Assembly: GCF_947496515.1 (NCBI RefSeq)
Contig: NZ_CANMDB010000001.1
Span: forward strand, 620,001-684,000
Origin: an uncultured Roseobacter sp.
GTDB lineage: Bacteria; Pseudomonadota; Alphaproteobacteria; Rhodobacterales; Rhodobacteraceae
Reading direction: 5' to 3'
Length of the DNA stretch: 64,000 nt
Below the pieces are notes generated by a model that saw nothing but the letters and a program-made list of their open reading frames with translations, was not told the origin of the DNA and ran no database searches. Of the stretch, positions 37,088-46,809 are shown piece by piece. Position numbers and translations under genes: made by a program. The stretch's first letter is position 1. Each line of letters opens with the position of its first letter.

Positions 37088-39043
37088 CTACAGCCTGATC
37101 CGGAAGCGCGCAAAGCCGTCCGGACCGTCGCCCGCCTCTTCAATCGTCAGATCCACCTGATCAAGATAGGCCGTGGCCGCCGGACCTGTATCAAAGAGGA
37201 CCGTCGTGCCCGGCAGCGGTGCAAACGACCAGTTGCCATCCGCACGGGGGCTGATCGTGCCCTTCTCCACGATGTAGCGGACGATCACATCACGGTTGGT
37301 GTCGGGACCCTCGAAAACCGTGGTTTCGCCACTGGCACCCGGAAAGTCGCCGCCGCCGCCCGCGCGGTAGTTGTTGGTGGCGATGATGAACTCGGCAGCC
37401 ATGTCGAGCGGCGCACCATCGTACATCAGATTGACGATGCGGTTGGCCCCTGCCTCCACAAGCACGCCCTTGGGATCATACTTCGACGGCTGCGACAGAT
37501 CGATCTGATAGGTCACCCCGTCGATCACGTCAAAATTGTAGCTCGGGAACTCCGGGTTCAGCAGCACCACATCCTGCGCACCGGGGGTCACCTGATTGAA
37601 AATCCCCGCGGAGCGTTCCAGCCAGTCCTTGACCTGCTGGCCCGTCACCCGCACCGCCCGGGCAGTATTGGGATAGAGGTAGAGATCAGAGACGTTCTTG
37701 ATCGCCACATCCCCTGCAGGCACATCCGTGAAATACTCAGGGCCCCCTCTGCCCCCCGCCTTGAACGGGGCAGCCGCTGACAGAATGGGAAGGCCCTCGT
37801 GGTCGGTCCCCTTCAACATCTGAGCGATGTACCAAAGCTGCGCGATGGAGACGATCTGGACAGATGGATCATCCGCCACCAGCGCAAAATAGCTGTGCAG
37901 AGGCGCATCGGTCTTACCGACGGCGCGCCGGACATAGGTCAACGTCTCCTCATGCTCCACCCCGACAGAGGCCAGAACCTCGGCGTCACTCTCCACCAGC
38001 GGCGTGATGGAGCGGTCGTCATTGCGCTGCGAAATCGGACGGGCCTCCGACATGGCCGACACCACACGCCACTCCGCGCCATCCTTTTCAACCAGCAGAT
38101 CGATCAGACCCATATGGCTGCCCCAGAACCCGCCCATCGTGGCGGGCGTGCCCATCAGCGTGCCGGCCGTCACATCGGCCCCGGCGAAACCGGCATAGTC
38201 CGGCGAGGGGAATACGAGATGGCTGTGACCCGTCAGAATGGCATCGACACCGTCAAGACCAGCCAGTGGGATCGCCGCGTTCTCCATGCCGTCGCTGGCA
38301 TCCGCCGCCCCGATGCCCGAATGGGAGAGCACCACGATGATGTCCGCGCCCCGCTCTTTCATTTGCGGAATATAGGCTTTGGCGGTCTCCAGAATGTCGC
38401 GCGCCTGCACCTTGCCTTCGAGGTGGCGGCGGTCCCAGGTCATCACCTGTGGCGGCGCAAACCCGATCAGCCCCACCTTGATCGGATGCTCCGTCCCGGC
38501 CCCGTCGGTCACCTTATGCTCCAGGATGACATATGGCGGAACCAGCGTCTTGTCCCGGGTCGGATCGCTGCCAAGCTCCAGCGCGACATTGGCGTTCACC
38601 ACGGGAAAATCCGCACCGGCCAGCGATTTCATCAGGAAATCCAGACCATAGTTGAATTCATGATTGCCCAGCGTCGAGGCATCGAACCCCAGCGTATTCA
38701 TCGCCTGAATGACCGGGTGGGTATCGCCGTCCTTCATGCCGCGCTCGTAGGCGATGTAATCCCCCATCGGGTTGCCTTGCAGGAAATCACCATTGTCGAT
38801 GAGCAGCGCATTTGCCGCCTCGTCCCGGACCGCCTGTATCAACGCGGCAGTCCGGGCCAGTCCCACGGTATCGCGCGGTTTGTCGGCGTAATAGTCATAG
38901 GGGAACACGTGAACATGCAGATCCGTCGTCTCCATGATGCGCAGATGCGCCTGATTGGCTGCTGCCCGGGCGGAGAAAGGGTGCAAGGCGATAAACCCGG
39001 CGGTGCCGGAAAGAAAGCTGCGACGGTCAAGCGCAAAGGGCAT
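37088..39043 (-). CDS. cpdB: 2',3'-cyclic-nucleotide 2'-phosphodiesterase / 3'-nucleotidase (CpdB-like)
   Basis: A 651-residue exported metallophosphoesterase. The N-terminus carries DRRSFLSG (R7-R8) and a hydrophobic stretch ending ARA, a Tat-type signal. Metal motifs are TTDLHVHVFPYDYY, NGDFLQGNP, LGNHEFNYG and a late LTGHSHLVFP; the 5'-nucleotidase C-terminal domain begins around 360. It releases nucleosides and phosphate from extracellular nucleotides. It is single, with about 450 non-coding bases on the upstream side. Confidence 0.93.
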   Translation of the reverse strand: MPFALDRRSFLSGTAGFIALHPFSARAAANQAHLRIMETTDLHVHVFPYDYYADKPRDTVGLARTAALIQAVRDEAANALLIDNGDFLQGNPMGDYIAYERGMKDGDTHPVIQAMNTLGFDASTLGNHEFNYGLDFLMKSLAGADFPVVNANVALELGSDPTRDKTLVPPYVILEHKVTDGAGTEHPIKVGLIGFAPPQVMTWDRRHLEGKVQARDILETAKAYIPQMKERGADIIVVLSHSGIGAADASDGMENAAIPLAGLDGVDAILTGHSHLVFPSPDYAGFAGADVTAGTLMGTPATMGGFWGSHMGLIDLLVEKDGAEWRVVSAMSEARPISQRNDDRSITPLVESDAEVLASVGVEHEETLTYVRRAVGKTDAPLHSYFALVADDPSVQIVSIAQLWYIAQMLKGTDHEGLPILSAAAPFKAGGRGGPEYFTDVPAGDVAIKNVSDLYLYPNTARAVRVTGQQVKDWLERSAGIFNQVTPGAQDVVLLNPEFPSYNFDVIDGVTYQIDLSQPSKYDPKGVLVEAGANRIVNLMYDGAPLDMAAEFIIATNNYRAGGGGDFPGASGETTVFEGPDTNRDVIVRYIVEKGTISPRADGNWSFAPLPGTTVLFDTGPAATAYLDQVDLTIEEAGDGPDGFARFRIRL

Positions 39044-39491
39044 GGGTTCATCTCCTCAATGACATCAGACACTTGGAGCATGATCACATTACAGGGATAT
39101 GTCACCCCTCGGTCTTTCTGATCGCGCGGTACCCCCCGCAATCCGCAGAAACACGCGCATGACACGCCACAGCACGATGCGCCCTTCCCCCGCCCATATC
39201 TGCCGCAAGCGCGCGCGGGGCCCGTCAATCATAAGGGCAGGAACGGGTGCCCCGGCAGCGATTTCCCGGCGGCGTGACAGTCCGTCGCACGAGTTGTGCG
39301 AGTACCGACGTTGCATCGGGCCCGTTCCGCCGGTGCGAAGGCCACCGTAGACGCGAGGCGTCGCCAGAGGCTCAATGAAAAAGGGGGCTCGGCCGGACAG
39401 GTATGAAACAGGCGATCACGCCTCCAAGTTCAGTACCCGGGACCTTCTACCGACATCACCGGTCCACCACCCGCGCCTACCTATGTTCGCG
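39044..39491. other. Intergenic region with no recognised content
   Basis: About 448 bases between the cpdB start and the DUF2842 stop. Short overlapping frames only. The left end should hold the cpdB promoter. No convincing terminator after DUF2842. Confidence 0.45.
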
Positions 39492-39722
39492 CTAGTTGTC
39501 GGGTCCCGCCTCGTTGGGGTCCGCCTGCCCCACCCCGCGAAAGATGAACTTCAGCGGAAACGCCCAGAGCACGCCCAGCACCAGATAGACCAGCGCTTCC
39601 ACCAGCAGCGAGGGGCGCTCAAAGAGGTTGATCACACTCACCGCGGCGATGATGTAGACCGGTATCCCGAAGATCAGGATCACCAGGGACCAGCGGCGGC
39701 GGGCTTTGTGGCTCAGGGGCAT
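39492..39722 (-). CDS. DUF2842 small membrane protein
   Basis: A 76-residue protein with two membrane helices (about residues 12-31 and 40-60) and the conserved phrase LVLGVLWAFPLKFIFRGVG of DUF2842, a family I know from alphaproteobacteria. It starts eight bases after the purA stop, so it is probably co-transcribed. Function unknown; the neighbour relation with purA is common. Confidence 0.87.
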   Translation of the reverse strand: MPLSHKARRRWSLVILIFGIPVYIIAAVSVINLFERPSLLVEALVYLVLGVLWAFPLKFIFRGVGQADPNEAGPDN

Positions 39723-39730
39723 GGCATCTC

Positions 39731-41026
39731 TCAGTCGACGAACGGATCCGTCACCAGAATGGTGTCCTCCCGTTCAGGAGAGGTAGAGAGTAGGGCAACG
39801 GGACATTGGATCAACTCCTCCACCCGGCGCACGTATTTGATGGCATTGGCTGGAAGCTCGGCCCAGCTGCGCGCGCCCTCGGTGGATTCAGACCAGCCCG
39901 GCATCTCCTCGTAGATAGGGGTGCAGCGCGCCTGATGATCGGCAGCGGTGGGCAGGTACTCCATCTTCTGACCATCGAGATCATAGCCCACGCAAATCCG
40001 CAGCGTGTCGAACCCGTCGAGCACATCGAGCTTGGTCAGCGCGATGCCCGTGACACCGGAGGTCGCGCAGGTCTGGCGCACGAGCACCGCGTCGAACCAC
40101 CCACAACGTCGCTTGCGCCCCGTGACCGTGCCAAACTCATGCCCCCGCTCGCCCAGCCGCTGGCCGTTCGCATCCTCCAGCTCCGTCGGAAACGGCCCCT
40201 CCCCCACACGGGTGGTGTAGGCCTTCACGATGCCCAGCACGTAGTTCACCGACCCGGGCCCCATGCCGACACCCGTGGCCGCCTGCCCCGCGATCACGTT
40301 CGAGGACGTCACAAAAGGATAGGTGCCGAAATCAATATCGAGGAGCGCCCCCTGCGCGCCCTCAAAGAGGATCCGCTTGCCCGCCTTGCGCTTCTCTCCC
40401 AGCACTTTCCAGACCGGTGCTGCATACTGCAGGATGCCCGGCGCCACCTCGCGTAGCTGCGCCAGCAGCGCGTCGCGGCTCACGGGCTCGATGCCCAGAC
40501 CGCGACGCAACGGATCGTGATGCTGCAACGCGCGATCAACGCGCGCCTCCAGTGTCGCGGGGTCGGCCAGATCTGCCACCCGCACCGAGCGGCGGCCCAC
40601 CTTATCCTCATACGCCGGACCAATGCCGCGCCCCGTGGTGCCGATCTTGGTGCCGGAGCTTGCCGCCTCCTCGCGCGCCCGGTCGAGCTCCCCGTGGATG
40701 GGCAGGATCAGCGGCGTATTCTCCGCGATCATCAGCGTCTCGGGCGTGATCTCCACCCCCTGTTCGCGGATCGTCTCGATCTCCTTCAGCAGATGCCAGG
40801 GGTCGAGCACCACCCCATTGCCAATGACCGACAGCTTGCCGCCCCGGACCACCCCCGAGGGCAGCGCGTTCAGCTTGTAGACCTTGCCGTCAATGACCAG
40901 CGTGTGGCCCGCGTTATGCCCGCCCTGAAACCGCGCGATCACATCGGCGCGCTCGCTCAGCCAGTCCACGATCTTGCCTTTTCCCTCATCGCCCCATTGC
41001 GCGCCGACGACGACTACATTTGCCAT
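39731..41026 (-). CDS. purA: Adenylosuccinate synthetase
   Basis: A 431-residue cytosolic enzyme joining IMP and aspartate with GTP in AMP synthesis. The N-terminus has [14 protein letters not shown] at 8-21 and [10 protein letters not shown] near 36-45; further signatures include [14 protein letters not shown] near 130 and the GTP/IMP region [16 protein letters not shown] near 300, ending in the NKXD-like TKLDVLD. Complete and normal in length. DUF2842 follows on the same strand. Confidence 0.97.
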   Translation of the reverse strand: MANVVVVGAQWGDEGKGKIVDWLSERADVIARFQGGHNAGHTLVIDGKVYKLNALPSGVVRGGKLSVIGNGVVLDPWHLLKEIETIREQGVEITPETLMIAENTPLILPIHGELDRAREEAASSGTKIGTTGRGIGPAYEDKVGRRSVRVADLADPATLEARVDRALQHHDPLRRGLGIEPVSRDALLAQLREVAPGILQYAAPVWKVLGEKRKAGKRILFEGAQGALLDIDFGTYPFVTSSNVIAGQAATGVGMGPGSVNYVLGIVKAYTTRVGEGPFPTELEDANGQRLGERGHEFGTVTGRKRRCGWFDAVLVRQTCATSGVTGIALTKLDVLDGFDTLRICVGYDLDGQKMEYLPTAADHQARCTPIYEEMPGWSESTEGARSWAELPANAIKYVRRVEELIQCPVALLSTSPEREDTILVTDPFVD

Positions 41027-41174
41027 GGCTGGTCCCTTTTCGGTGTGGTCAAACCCGCGCCCGTATACCGAGGCGCGACAGGCGGCGAAAGCGCAAAAAC
41101 CCCGGGCACGGCACCATCGCCGCCTCTGGCCGCTTCCCAGGGCCGCAAGCCACTTTCACGTCATGGCCGGGTCC

Positions 41175-41510
41175 TCAAGGCTCCGCGGGGATGTCACGCT
41201 CCCGCAAGCGCACCGGCGCCCCGTGGGGCGTCTCCAGATACGCCCGCGCCCAAGCGGCTTGAAGCCGCTTGACGTCGCGCGGGGTGACGACCGCGCGCTC
41301 TGCCAGCAACGCCTCCAGCGTCTCGACCCAAGCGGCAAAGTAGTCATCCCCCCCGTCGAGATCCCGGTCCATCCCGTGCCGCCGCAGCGTGGCCCCGAAC
41401 CGCGCGGCCCAGTCGGGCCAGTCAAGCTGCCCCGTTTCATTCAGATGCACCGTCATGGCAAAGACCTGCGCATGCCAGGGCGCGGTAAAGACAGGCTCGG
41501 GCGTGCTCAT
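41175..41510 (-). CDS. Nitrile hydratase accessory (activator) protein, P14K-type
   Basis: A 111-residue protein with PVFTAPWHAQVFAMTVHLNE near the start and YFAAWVETLEALL in the middle, matching the N-terminal portion of nitrile hydratase beta subunits to which P14K-type activators are related. It delivers cobalt to, and helps oxidise the cysteines of, the alpha subunit. The ATG at 41510 stands seven bases after the beta-subunit stop, so the three genes form one unit. Longer frames upstream overlap the beta gene. Confidence 0.88.
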   Translation of the reverse strand: MSTPEPVFTAPWHAQVFAMTVHLNETGQLDWPDWAARFGATLRRHGMDRDLDGGDDYFAAWVETLEALLAERAVVTPRDVKRLQAAWARAYLETPHGAPVRLRERDIPAEP

Positions 41511-41517
41511 GACCGGC

Positions 41518-42189
41518 TCATGCGGGCGCCAGGTAGCTCTGCCACAGATCGAGCACCACCTCGTCGCGCGGATGTTCGGGATGGCTCCAGAGCTCTGACG
41601 CTTGAAACACCACCGCATAGAGCGGCTCTGCCGCATCCCCCAACCCGTGGGCTGCGCTGTCGGGCAACACGTGACATCCGTGACAGCGGATGATCCGCCC
41701 CTCGGCCCCCGCCGCATAGGTGGGCAGGCGCGTGTGCCCGCCGTCAACGGTCGCATTCGCGGCGCGCGCCCGCGTGCGCACCCGGTCGCCCGGCACAAAC
41801 TGCGGCGCCACCTCGCTCGGCCGGTCCGCCGGACCGCCCCGCGCCAGCACCGCTGCCACCTGCTCTGCCCTCAGCGTCCGCTCGGCCAGCGGTTGCTGTG
41901 CGGGCGTCTCGCCCGCCAGCTCCCCGGCACTCACCAGCCCCTTGGCCACCAGCAGATCGGCGAGCCCCGCCATCCACTTCTCGTAGTAGGAAAACCGCGC
42001 GTAATCCTGGGGCGCCAGGCTCTCGCGCGCATGGCGCGAGGTGTCGAGGTTCCACGCCCCATGGGCGCCCATGGCCAGTGTCAGCGCCAGCGCCCGCCGG
42101 TGCCAGTCGGCATCGAACTTGTGATGCTCGGGCTCGGGGATCACGGGCCCGTCGCCGTAGCGCCCGCCCATGTCATGCACCCGGCTCAC
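41518..42189 (-). CDS. nthB: Nitrile hydratase subunit beta
   Basis: A 223-residue beta chain. The family N-terminus MSRVHDMGG is exact. The N-terminal helical part runs to about residue 100 (YYEKWMAGL near 68-76) and the C-terminal barrel contains [22 protein letters not shown] and [11 protein letters not shown]. It forms the alpha-beta unit that hydrates nitriles to amides. It overlaps the alpha gene by four bases (ATGA). Confidence 0.95.
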   Translation of the reverse strand: MSRVHDMGGRYGDGPVIPEPEHHKFDADWHRRALALTLAMGAHGAWNLDTSRHARESLAPQDYARFSYYEKWMAGLADLLVAKGLVSAGELAGETPAQQPLAERTLRAEQVAAVLARGGPADRPSEVAPQFVPGDRVRTRARAANATVDGGHTRLPTYAAGAEGRIIRCHGCHVLPDSAAHGLGDAAEPLYAVVFQASELWSHPEHPRDEVVLDLWQSYLAPA

Positions 42190-42809
42190 GCAGGCGCACC
42201 GGGGGCCAGCGCCAGCCCGGTCCCGATCATGCTGTCGCGCGTCACCAGATCCTGCAGCGCCGCCTCGCTCATCCCGTCCGTCCCTTCGGGCCGCCGCGGG
42301 ATCACCAGATAGCGCACCTCGGCGGTGGAATCCCAGACCCGCACGGCGGTTTGCTCGGGCAGGTGCACGCCGAACTCCGCCAGCACCGCCCGCGGCTCCC
42401 GCACGGCGCGCGCGCGGTAGGCGTCGGATTTATACCACGCAGGCGGGATCCCCAGCAGCGGCCAAGGATAGCAGCTGCACAGGGTACAGACGACCATGTT
42501 GTGCTGCTCCGGGGTGTTCTCCACCGCCACCATATGCTCGCCCTGCCGACCGTAGTACCCCATCTGCGTGACAACCGCCGTGGCATCCTCCAGCAGCGCC
42601 GCGCGAAACCCCCGATCAGACCAGGCGCGCGCCACCACATGGGCGCCATTGCGCGGCCCTATCTTGGTCTCGTAGATGTCGATGATCACGTCGAGCGCGA
42701 CGGGATCGACCAGCCCCTTGGTGGTCAGCAGCGTTTCCAGCGCCTTCACGCGCAGTGCGGGATCGGGCGGCAGCAGCTCATGCGGGTGGTCTGGGTCATC
42801 ATGTGGCAT
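42186..42809 (-). CDS. nthA: Nitrile hydratase subunit alpha, cobalt type
   Basis: A 207-residue catalytic chain. The metal-binding claw is C108-T-L-C111-S-C113; threonine after the first cysteine marks the cobalt type, whereas iron enzymes usually have serine. Flanking motifs [14 protein letters not shown] and [15 protein letters not shown] are conserved. C111 and C113 would be oxidised after translation to sulfinic and sulfenic acids. The order alpha, beta, activator is seen in other alphaproteobacteria. No amidase gene lies nearby, so the amide is processed elsewhere. Confidence 0.95.
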   Translation of the reverse strand: MPHDDPDHPHELLPPDPALRVKALETLLTTKGLVDPVALDVIIDIYETKIGPRNGAHVVARAWSDRGFRAALLEDATAVVTQMGYYGRQGEHMVAVENTPEQHNMVVCTLCSCYPWPLLGIPPAWYKSDAYRARAVREPRAVLAEFGVHLPEQTAVRVWDSTAEVRYLVIPRRPEGTDGMSEAALQDLVTRDSMIGTGLALAPGAPA

Positions 42810-42947
42810 GGCCTATCCTTGCGGGCTGGGTCGCGGTTTGTCCAGTCCGGCCACCGACGCACCGCCCGCGCCCCGATCCTCCCTTGCGGGCCGGGGGAAA
42901 CTTGCCTAGATACGCCGGGAACGAACCGAACCAGTGCAAGGTCCTTC

Positions 42948-43310
42948 ATGGAAAACGTCGTCCTGATTGTCCACCTCATCCTGGCCCTGAGCCTGATTGC
43001 CGTGGTGCTGCTGCAGCGCTCCGAAGGCGGTGGGCTCGGCATGGGCGGCGGTGGCGGCGGCGCCATGTCGGGCCGCTCGGCCGCGACCGCCCTGGGCAAA
43101 TTCACCTGGCTGCTGGCCATTGCCTTTATCTGCACCTCGATCACCCTGACAATCTTTGCCGCCGAGAACGCCTCGGGCTCCTCGGTGGTGGACCGGCTGG
43201 GCGTCACACCTCCGGCGCTGAACCAGTCCGACACACCCGCGATACCGGAGGGCGATCTGCTGCTGCCGCCCGGTGCGGGCGATGATGCACCGCTGGTACC
43301 TGTCGACTGA
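42948..43310 (+). CDS. secG: Preprotein translocase subunit SecG
   Basis: A 120-residue inner-membrane subunit of the SecYEG channel. Two helices flank a Gly-rich cytosolic loop: residues about 2-21 (ENVVLIVHLILALSLIAVVL) with LQRSEGGGLGMGG directly after, and about 48-70. The longer Pro/Asp-rich tail is common in alphaproteobacteria. ATG at 42948 fits the family start. pyrG follows 199 bases downstream, a frequent order in this group. Confidence 0.94.
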   Translation: MENVVLIVHLILALSLIAVVLLQRSEGGGLGMGGGGGGAMSGRSAATALGKFTWLLAIAFICTSITLTIFAAENASGSSVVDRLGVTPPALNQSDTPAIPEGDLLLPPGAGDDAPLVPVD

Positions 43311-43456
43311 GTTTGTCCAGCGGCCCTCTGGCCACGATGGCGCGAGCGCCACAACTTCTTGAGGATGGCACGCGGATAGCCGCATCATCTTGCGGCGGCA
43401 CCTTGCCATCCTCATCCGAATCCTGTTAGCCTTAAGTCCCGTGGAGTGGCCTTTCC

Positions 43457-43478
43457 AAGGGCGTTAAGGAACGCCCTT
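43457..43478. other. Perfect inverted repeat in the secG-pyrG gap
   Basis: AAGGGCGTT (43457-43465) and AACGCCCTT (43470-43478) pair perfectly around the loop AAGG, 31 bases before the pyrG start codon. No T-run follows on either strand. In RNA it would be a stable leader hairpin of pyrG; it may alternatively be an operator. Confidence 0.6.
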
Positions 43479-43509
43479 ATCACCGCTCGGATGCACGGGA
43501 GCGCACAAC

Positions 43510-45153
43510 ATGGCACGTTATATTTTCATCACCGGTGGTGTGGTCTCCTCGCTGGGCAAGGGGCTGGCGTCCGCGGCACTCGGTGCGCTGTTGCAGGCGC
43601 GCGGCTTCTCGGTGCGGCTGCGCAAGCTGGACCCCTATCTCAACGTCGATCCCGGCACCATGTCGCCCTTTGAGCACGGCGAGGTCTTCGTCACCGACGA
43701 TGGTGCGGAAACCGACCTCGATCTGGGCCATTACGAACGCTTCACCGGCGTGCCCGCCCGCAGCACCGATTCCGTCTCGTCGGGCCGGATCTACTCCACC
43801 GTGCTGGAGAAGGAGCGCCGCGGCGACTATCTCGGCAAGACCATCCAGGTCGTCCCCCATGTCACGAACGAGATCAAATCCTTCCTCGACATCGGCGGGG
43901 ATGAGGTCGATTTCATGCTCTGCGAGATCGGCGGCACCGTGGGCGACATCGAAGGGCTGCCGTTCTTCGAGGCGATCCGCCAGTACAGCCACGACAAGCC
44001 CCGCGGCCAGTGCATCTTCATGCACCTGACGCTGCTGCCCTATCTCGCCGCCTCCGGTGAGCTGAAAACCAAGCCTACCCAGCACTCCGTCAAGGAGCTG
44101 CAGAGCATCGGCATCGCGCCTGACATCCTCGTCTGCCGCTCCGAACAGCCCATTCCGGAGAAAGAACGCGAAAAGATCGCGCTCTTTTGCAACGTGCGGA
44201 AGGAGGCCGTGGTGGCCGCCTACGATCTGCCCACGATCTACGACGCGCCGCTGGCATACCACGCCCAGGGGCTCGATCAGGCGGTGCTCGACGCCTTCCA
44301 GATCTCCCCTGCCCCGCGCCCCGATCTGACCGTGTGGAACGATGTGTCGGACCGCGTGCACAACCCCGAAGGCGAGGTGCGCGTCGCCATCGTCGGCAAG
44401 TACACGCAGCTCGAGGACGCCTATAAATCCATCGCCGAGGCGCTGACCCACGGCGGCATGGCCAACCGCGTGAAGGTGCGGGTGGAATGGGTGGATGCGG
44501 AGATTTTCGACACGCAGGATGTGGCTCCCCATCTGGAAGGCTACCACGCCATCCTCGTGCCCGGCGGCTTTGGCGAGCGCGGCACTGAGGGCAAGATCAA
44601 GGCGGCGCAATACGCCCGCGAGCACAAGGTCCCCTATCTGGGGATCTGTCTGGGCATGCAGATGGCGGTGATCGAGGCTGCGCGCAACGTGGCCGACATC
44701 AAATCCGCGGGCTCGGAGGAGTTCGACCACGAGGCTGGCAAGAAACGGTTCGAGCCGGTGGTCTACCACCTCAAGGAATGGGTGCAGGGCAACGCCAAAG
44801 TCAGCCGCAAGGTCGAGGACGACAAGGGTGGCACCATGCGCCTGGGCAGCTACGATGCGGTGCTCACCGGTGGCTCCAAGGTGGCAGATGTCTACGGCAC
44901 GACCGCCATCGACGAACGCCACCGCCACCGCTACGAGGTCGACATCAAGTACCGCGAGCAACTGGAGGCGGCAGGCCTGTGCTTTTCCGGCATGTCGCCC
45001 GACGGCAAACTGCCGGAGATCGTCGAATGGTCCGACCACCCGTGGTTCATCGGCGTGCAGTTCCACCCCGAGCTGAAATCCAAACCCTTCGACCCCCACC
45101 CGCTCTTCAAGGATTTCATCCGCGCCGCGAAAGAGATCAGCCGGTTGGTCTGA
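43510..45153 (+). CDS. pyrG: CTP synthase
   Basis: A 547-residue enzyme making CTP from UTP, ATP and glutamine. The N-terminal synthase domain begins [17 protein letters not shown] (P-loop) with the conserved [14 protein letters not shown]; the C-terminal glutamine amidotransferase domain has the nucleophile Cys in YLGICLGMQ near residue 382 and the HPE triad part QFHPELKS near 518. Full length and intact. Confidence 0.98.
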   Translation: MARYIFITGGVVSSLGKGLASAALGALLQARGFSVRLRKLDPYLNVDPGTMSPFEHGEVFVTDDGAETDLDLGHYERFTGVPARSTDSVSSGRIYSTVLEKERRGDYLGKTIQVVPHVTNEIKSFLDIGGDEVDFMLCEIGGTVGDIEGLPFFEAIRQYSHDKPRGQCIFMHLTLLPYLAASGELKTKPTQHSVKELQSIGIAPDILVCRSEQPIPEKEREKIALFCNVRKEAVVAAYDLPTIYDAPLAYHAQGLDQAVLDAFQISPAPRPDLTVWNDVSDRVHNPEGEVRVAIVGKYTQLEDAYKSIAEALTHGGMANRVKVRVEWVDAEIFDTQDVAPHLEGYHAILVPGGFGERGTEGKIKAAQYAREHKVPYLGICLGMQMAVIEAARNVADIKSAGSEEFDHEAGKKRFEPVVYHLKEWVQGNAKVSRKVEDDKGGTMRLGSYDAVLTGGSKVADVYGTTAIDERHRHRYEVDIKYREQLEAAGLCFSGMSPDGKLPEIVEWSDHPWFIGVQFHPELKSKPFDPHPLFKDFIRAAKEISRLV

Positions 45154-45248
45154 GAGAGCGCGCAAGCCAGCCTCAAAGCGCATCAAACGTACAAACCGTG
45201 CGCCGAGCGTGAGGCCTGCTTCCTCCTAACGCAAGAGACGTCAAGTGG

Positions 45249-45605
45249 CTAAGCCAGCGCGAGAAAGAGCTGATCCGTTGCAATCACAACGCAAACGATC
45301 CCGAGCCAGAACAGCACGAAACCCGCGGCTGCCGAACGCCACCCGCGCGATCTGAAGAAGTAAACGGCTGTTCCCACAGGCATAAACAAAATGGTCAAAA
45401 GCCGACTAGCCAAGTTTTGGACGTGCCCAATCTCCGCGGCATCTGCATTCTGCCAAAGCCGTACGAGAATGATAATGCCGAACAGCTGCATCACATCGTT
45501 CCAGGTGAACTGCGCCGGCGGGCCTTGCCACACCACCCAGTCGATGATCACGCCAGCAGCGATGAAAAGCAAAAGCCCGATGTAAATGGCGTTTCTCTTG
45601 GTCAT
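45249..45605 (-). CDS. Small membrane protein of unknown function
   Basis: A 118-residue protein with about four hydrophobic segments: residues 5-22, 34-50, 63-80 and 92-112. The N-terminus MTKRNAIYIGLLLF is a plausible start at 45605; the frame continues further upstream without a better signal. I do not recognise a family. G+C is lower than in pyrG. It sits 92 bases downstream of the desaturase gene on the same strand and may be co-transcribed. Confidence 0.65.
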   Translation of the reverse strand: MTKRNAIYIGLLLFIAAGVIIDWVVWQGPPAQFTWNDVMQLFGIIILVRLWQNADAAEIGHVQNLASRLLTILFMPVGTAVYFFRSRGWRSAAAGFVLFWLGIVCVVIATDQLFLALA

Positions 45606-45696
45606 GGCGCTTTGCCTAGCGACCCCCAACGCGACAGGCAATACAGCGCGCTCACCGACCCATGCAGCATTGGCGAAAACGCGCGCAAACCAACAT

Positions 45697-46617
45697 TCAG
45701 GCCCGCGCAAGCCCCTCTCTGGTGGGCTCCGAAGCAGGCGTTTTCACCTCCCATACCAGTCGATACCTCTGCAAAAACTGAATAAGCGCGAACCCCAGAT
45801 CAAGCTGTCCTTTTTCAACGCCAAGCTTAGCGGAATGAGGAAACGCGTGGTGATTGCAGTGCCAGTTCTCTCCAAACGTCAAGAGACCAAGGTATCGCAA
45901 ATTGTATCCCTGCACTGGCAAGCCTTTGACGACCCAGCCCTGATGTCCAGCCCGATGGGCATAATGACCCACCATCCAATGGCCAATCAACGACACCGCG
46001 ATCCGAAGCGAGCACCCCCAAAGCACCCAAGACCATCCGCCCAAAACAAACAAAAGACAGGCCACAGGGATCTGTTGCAGCATCCAGGTTCTTTCAAGCC
46101 AGATGTAGAACAGATCTTCTCGCACCCTCTCTTCGACAATGAACGTTGGCGGAGAGACCAACTCGAACGTGCAACACAACTGCCACCAGGCATCCTTCCA
46201 GAACGACGCTCCATGCGCCGGATGAGGAGGGCAGACACGCTGACGCTGGTGCCAGTCCCTCATATCATGCGCCTTGATCATCCCAATAGGTCCGGCCATG
46301 CCGACCAGCGTTCCCAACCACACCATAAAGTACTCCAGAAACGTGTGGGTCTGGAAACTCCGGTGAATGAGCAGCCTGTGCATGCCAACTGAGTGACCGG
46401 CGCATACGGTCATCGCGGTCAAACCCACGAACAGCAAAAACGCGTCAATCTGAGGAAACCAAAAAATGGCTATAAACCCGAGACCTACATGAGCAAAAAG
46501 CCAGAGCGACTTGACCGGAGACCAGACAATCCGTCCCTCCGTTGCTGAGGTTTTCGAGGTTGCAACGACGCGTTCGGTAGAGATCAAGGAAACCATCGCG
46601 CGTGATGTGTGGCTCAT
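45697..46617 (-). CDS. Fatty-acid / acyl-lipid desaturase family protein
   Basis: A membrane desaturase of about 306 residues (start uncertain; the frame is open up to 46710). Histidine boxes are HSVGMHRLLIHR (first), RDWHQRQ...CPPHPAHG (second, where relatives read CHDYxxHG), and NWHCNHHAFPHS (third, HxxHH). Two pairs of membrane helices surround them. It would introduce a cis double bond into acyl chains using two irons. The divergent second box may alter metal binding. Its G+C and codon use look lower than those of the neighbours, so horizontal gain is possible. Confidence 0.8.
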   Translation of the reverse strand: MSHTSRAMVSLISTERVVATSKTSATEGRIVWSPVKSLWLFAHVGLGFIAIFWFPQIDAFLLFVGLTAMTVCAGHSVGMHRLLIHRSFQTHTFLEYFMVWLGTLVGMAGPIGMIKAHDMRDWHQRQRVCPPHPAHGASFWKDAWWQLCCTFELVSPPTFIVEERVREDLFYIWLERTWMLQQIPVACLLFVLGGWSWVLWGCSLRIAVSLIGHWMVGHYAHRAGHQGWVVKGLPVQGYNLRYLGLLTFGENWHCNHHAFPHSAKLGVEKGQLDLGFALIQFLQRYRLVWEVKTPASEPTREGLARA

Positions 46618-46809
46618 TCTTGTCTTGGTTGCAAAGGATCGGCTCAGCCCTTCAGCGCGTCTCCGCCAAAGCGCGACGAACCGGGCTCTGACCCGCATTT
46701 TCTGCCGCATTTGTGGTCACGGCCCCGCTGTACGAAGCGCGCACTGGAGTTAAAATTGATTTAATTCACGCCCCTGTTACACTCGATGCTAGAAAAACAG
46801 GGGGACAAC

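Noticed and set aside
41898-42947. N-terminal extension of the secG frame over the nitrile hydratase genes
   Set aside because: SecG is a small two-helix protein; the extension is antisense to nthA and nthB.
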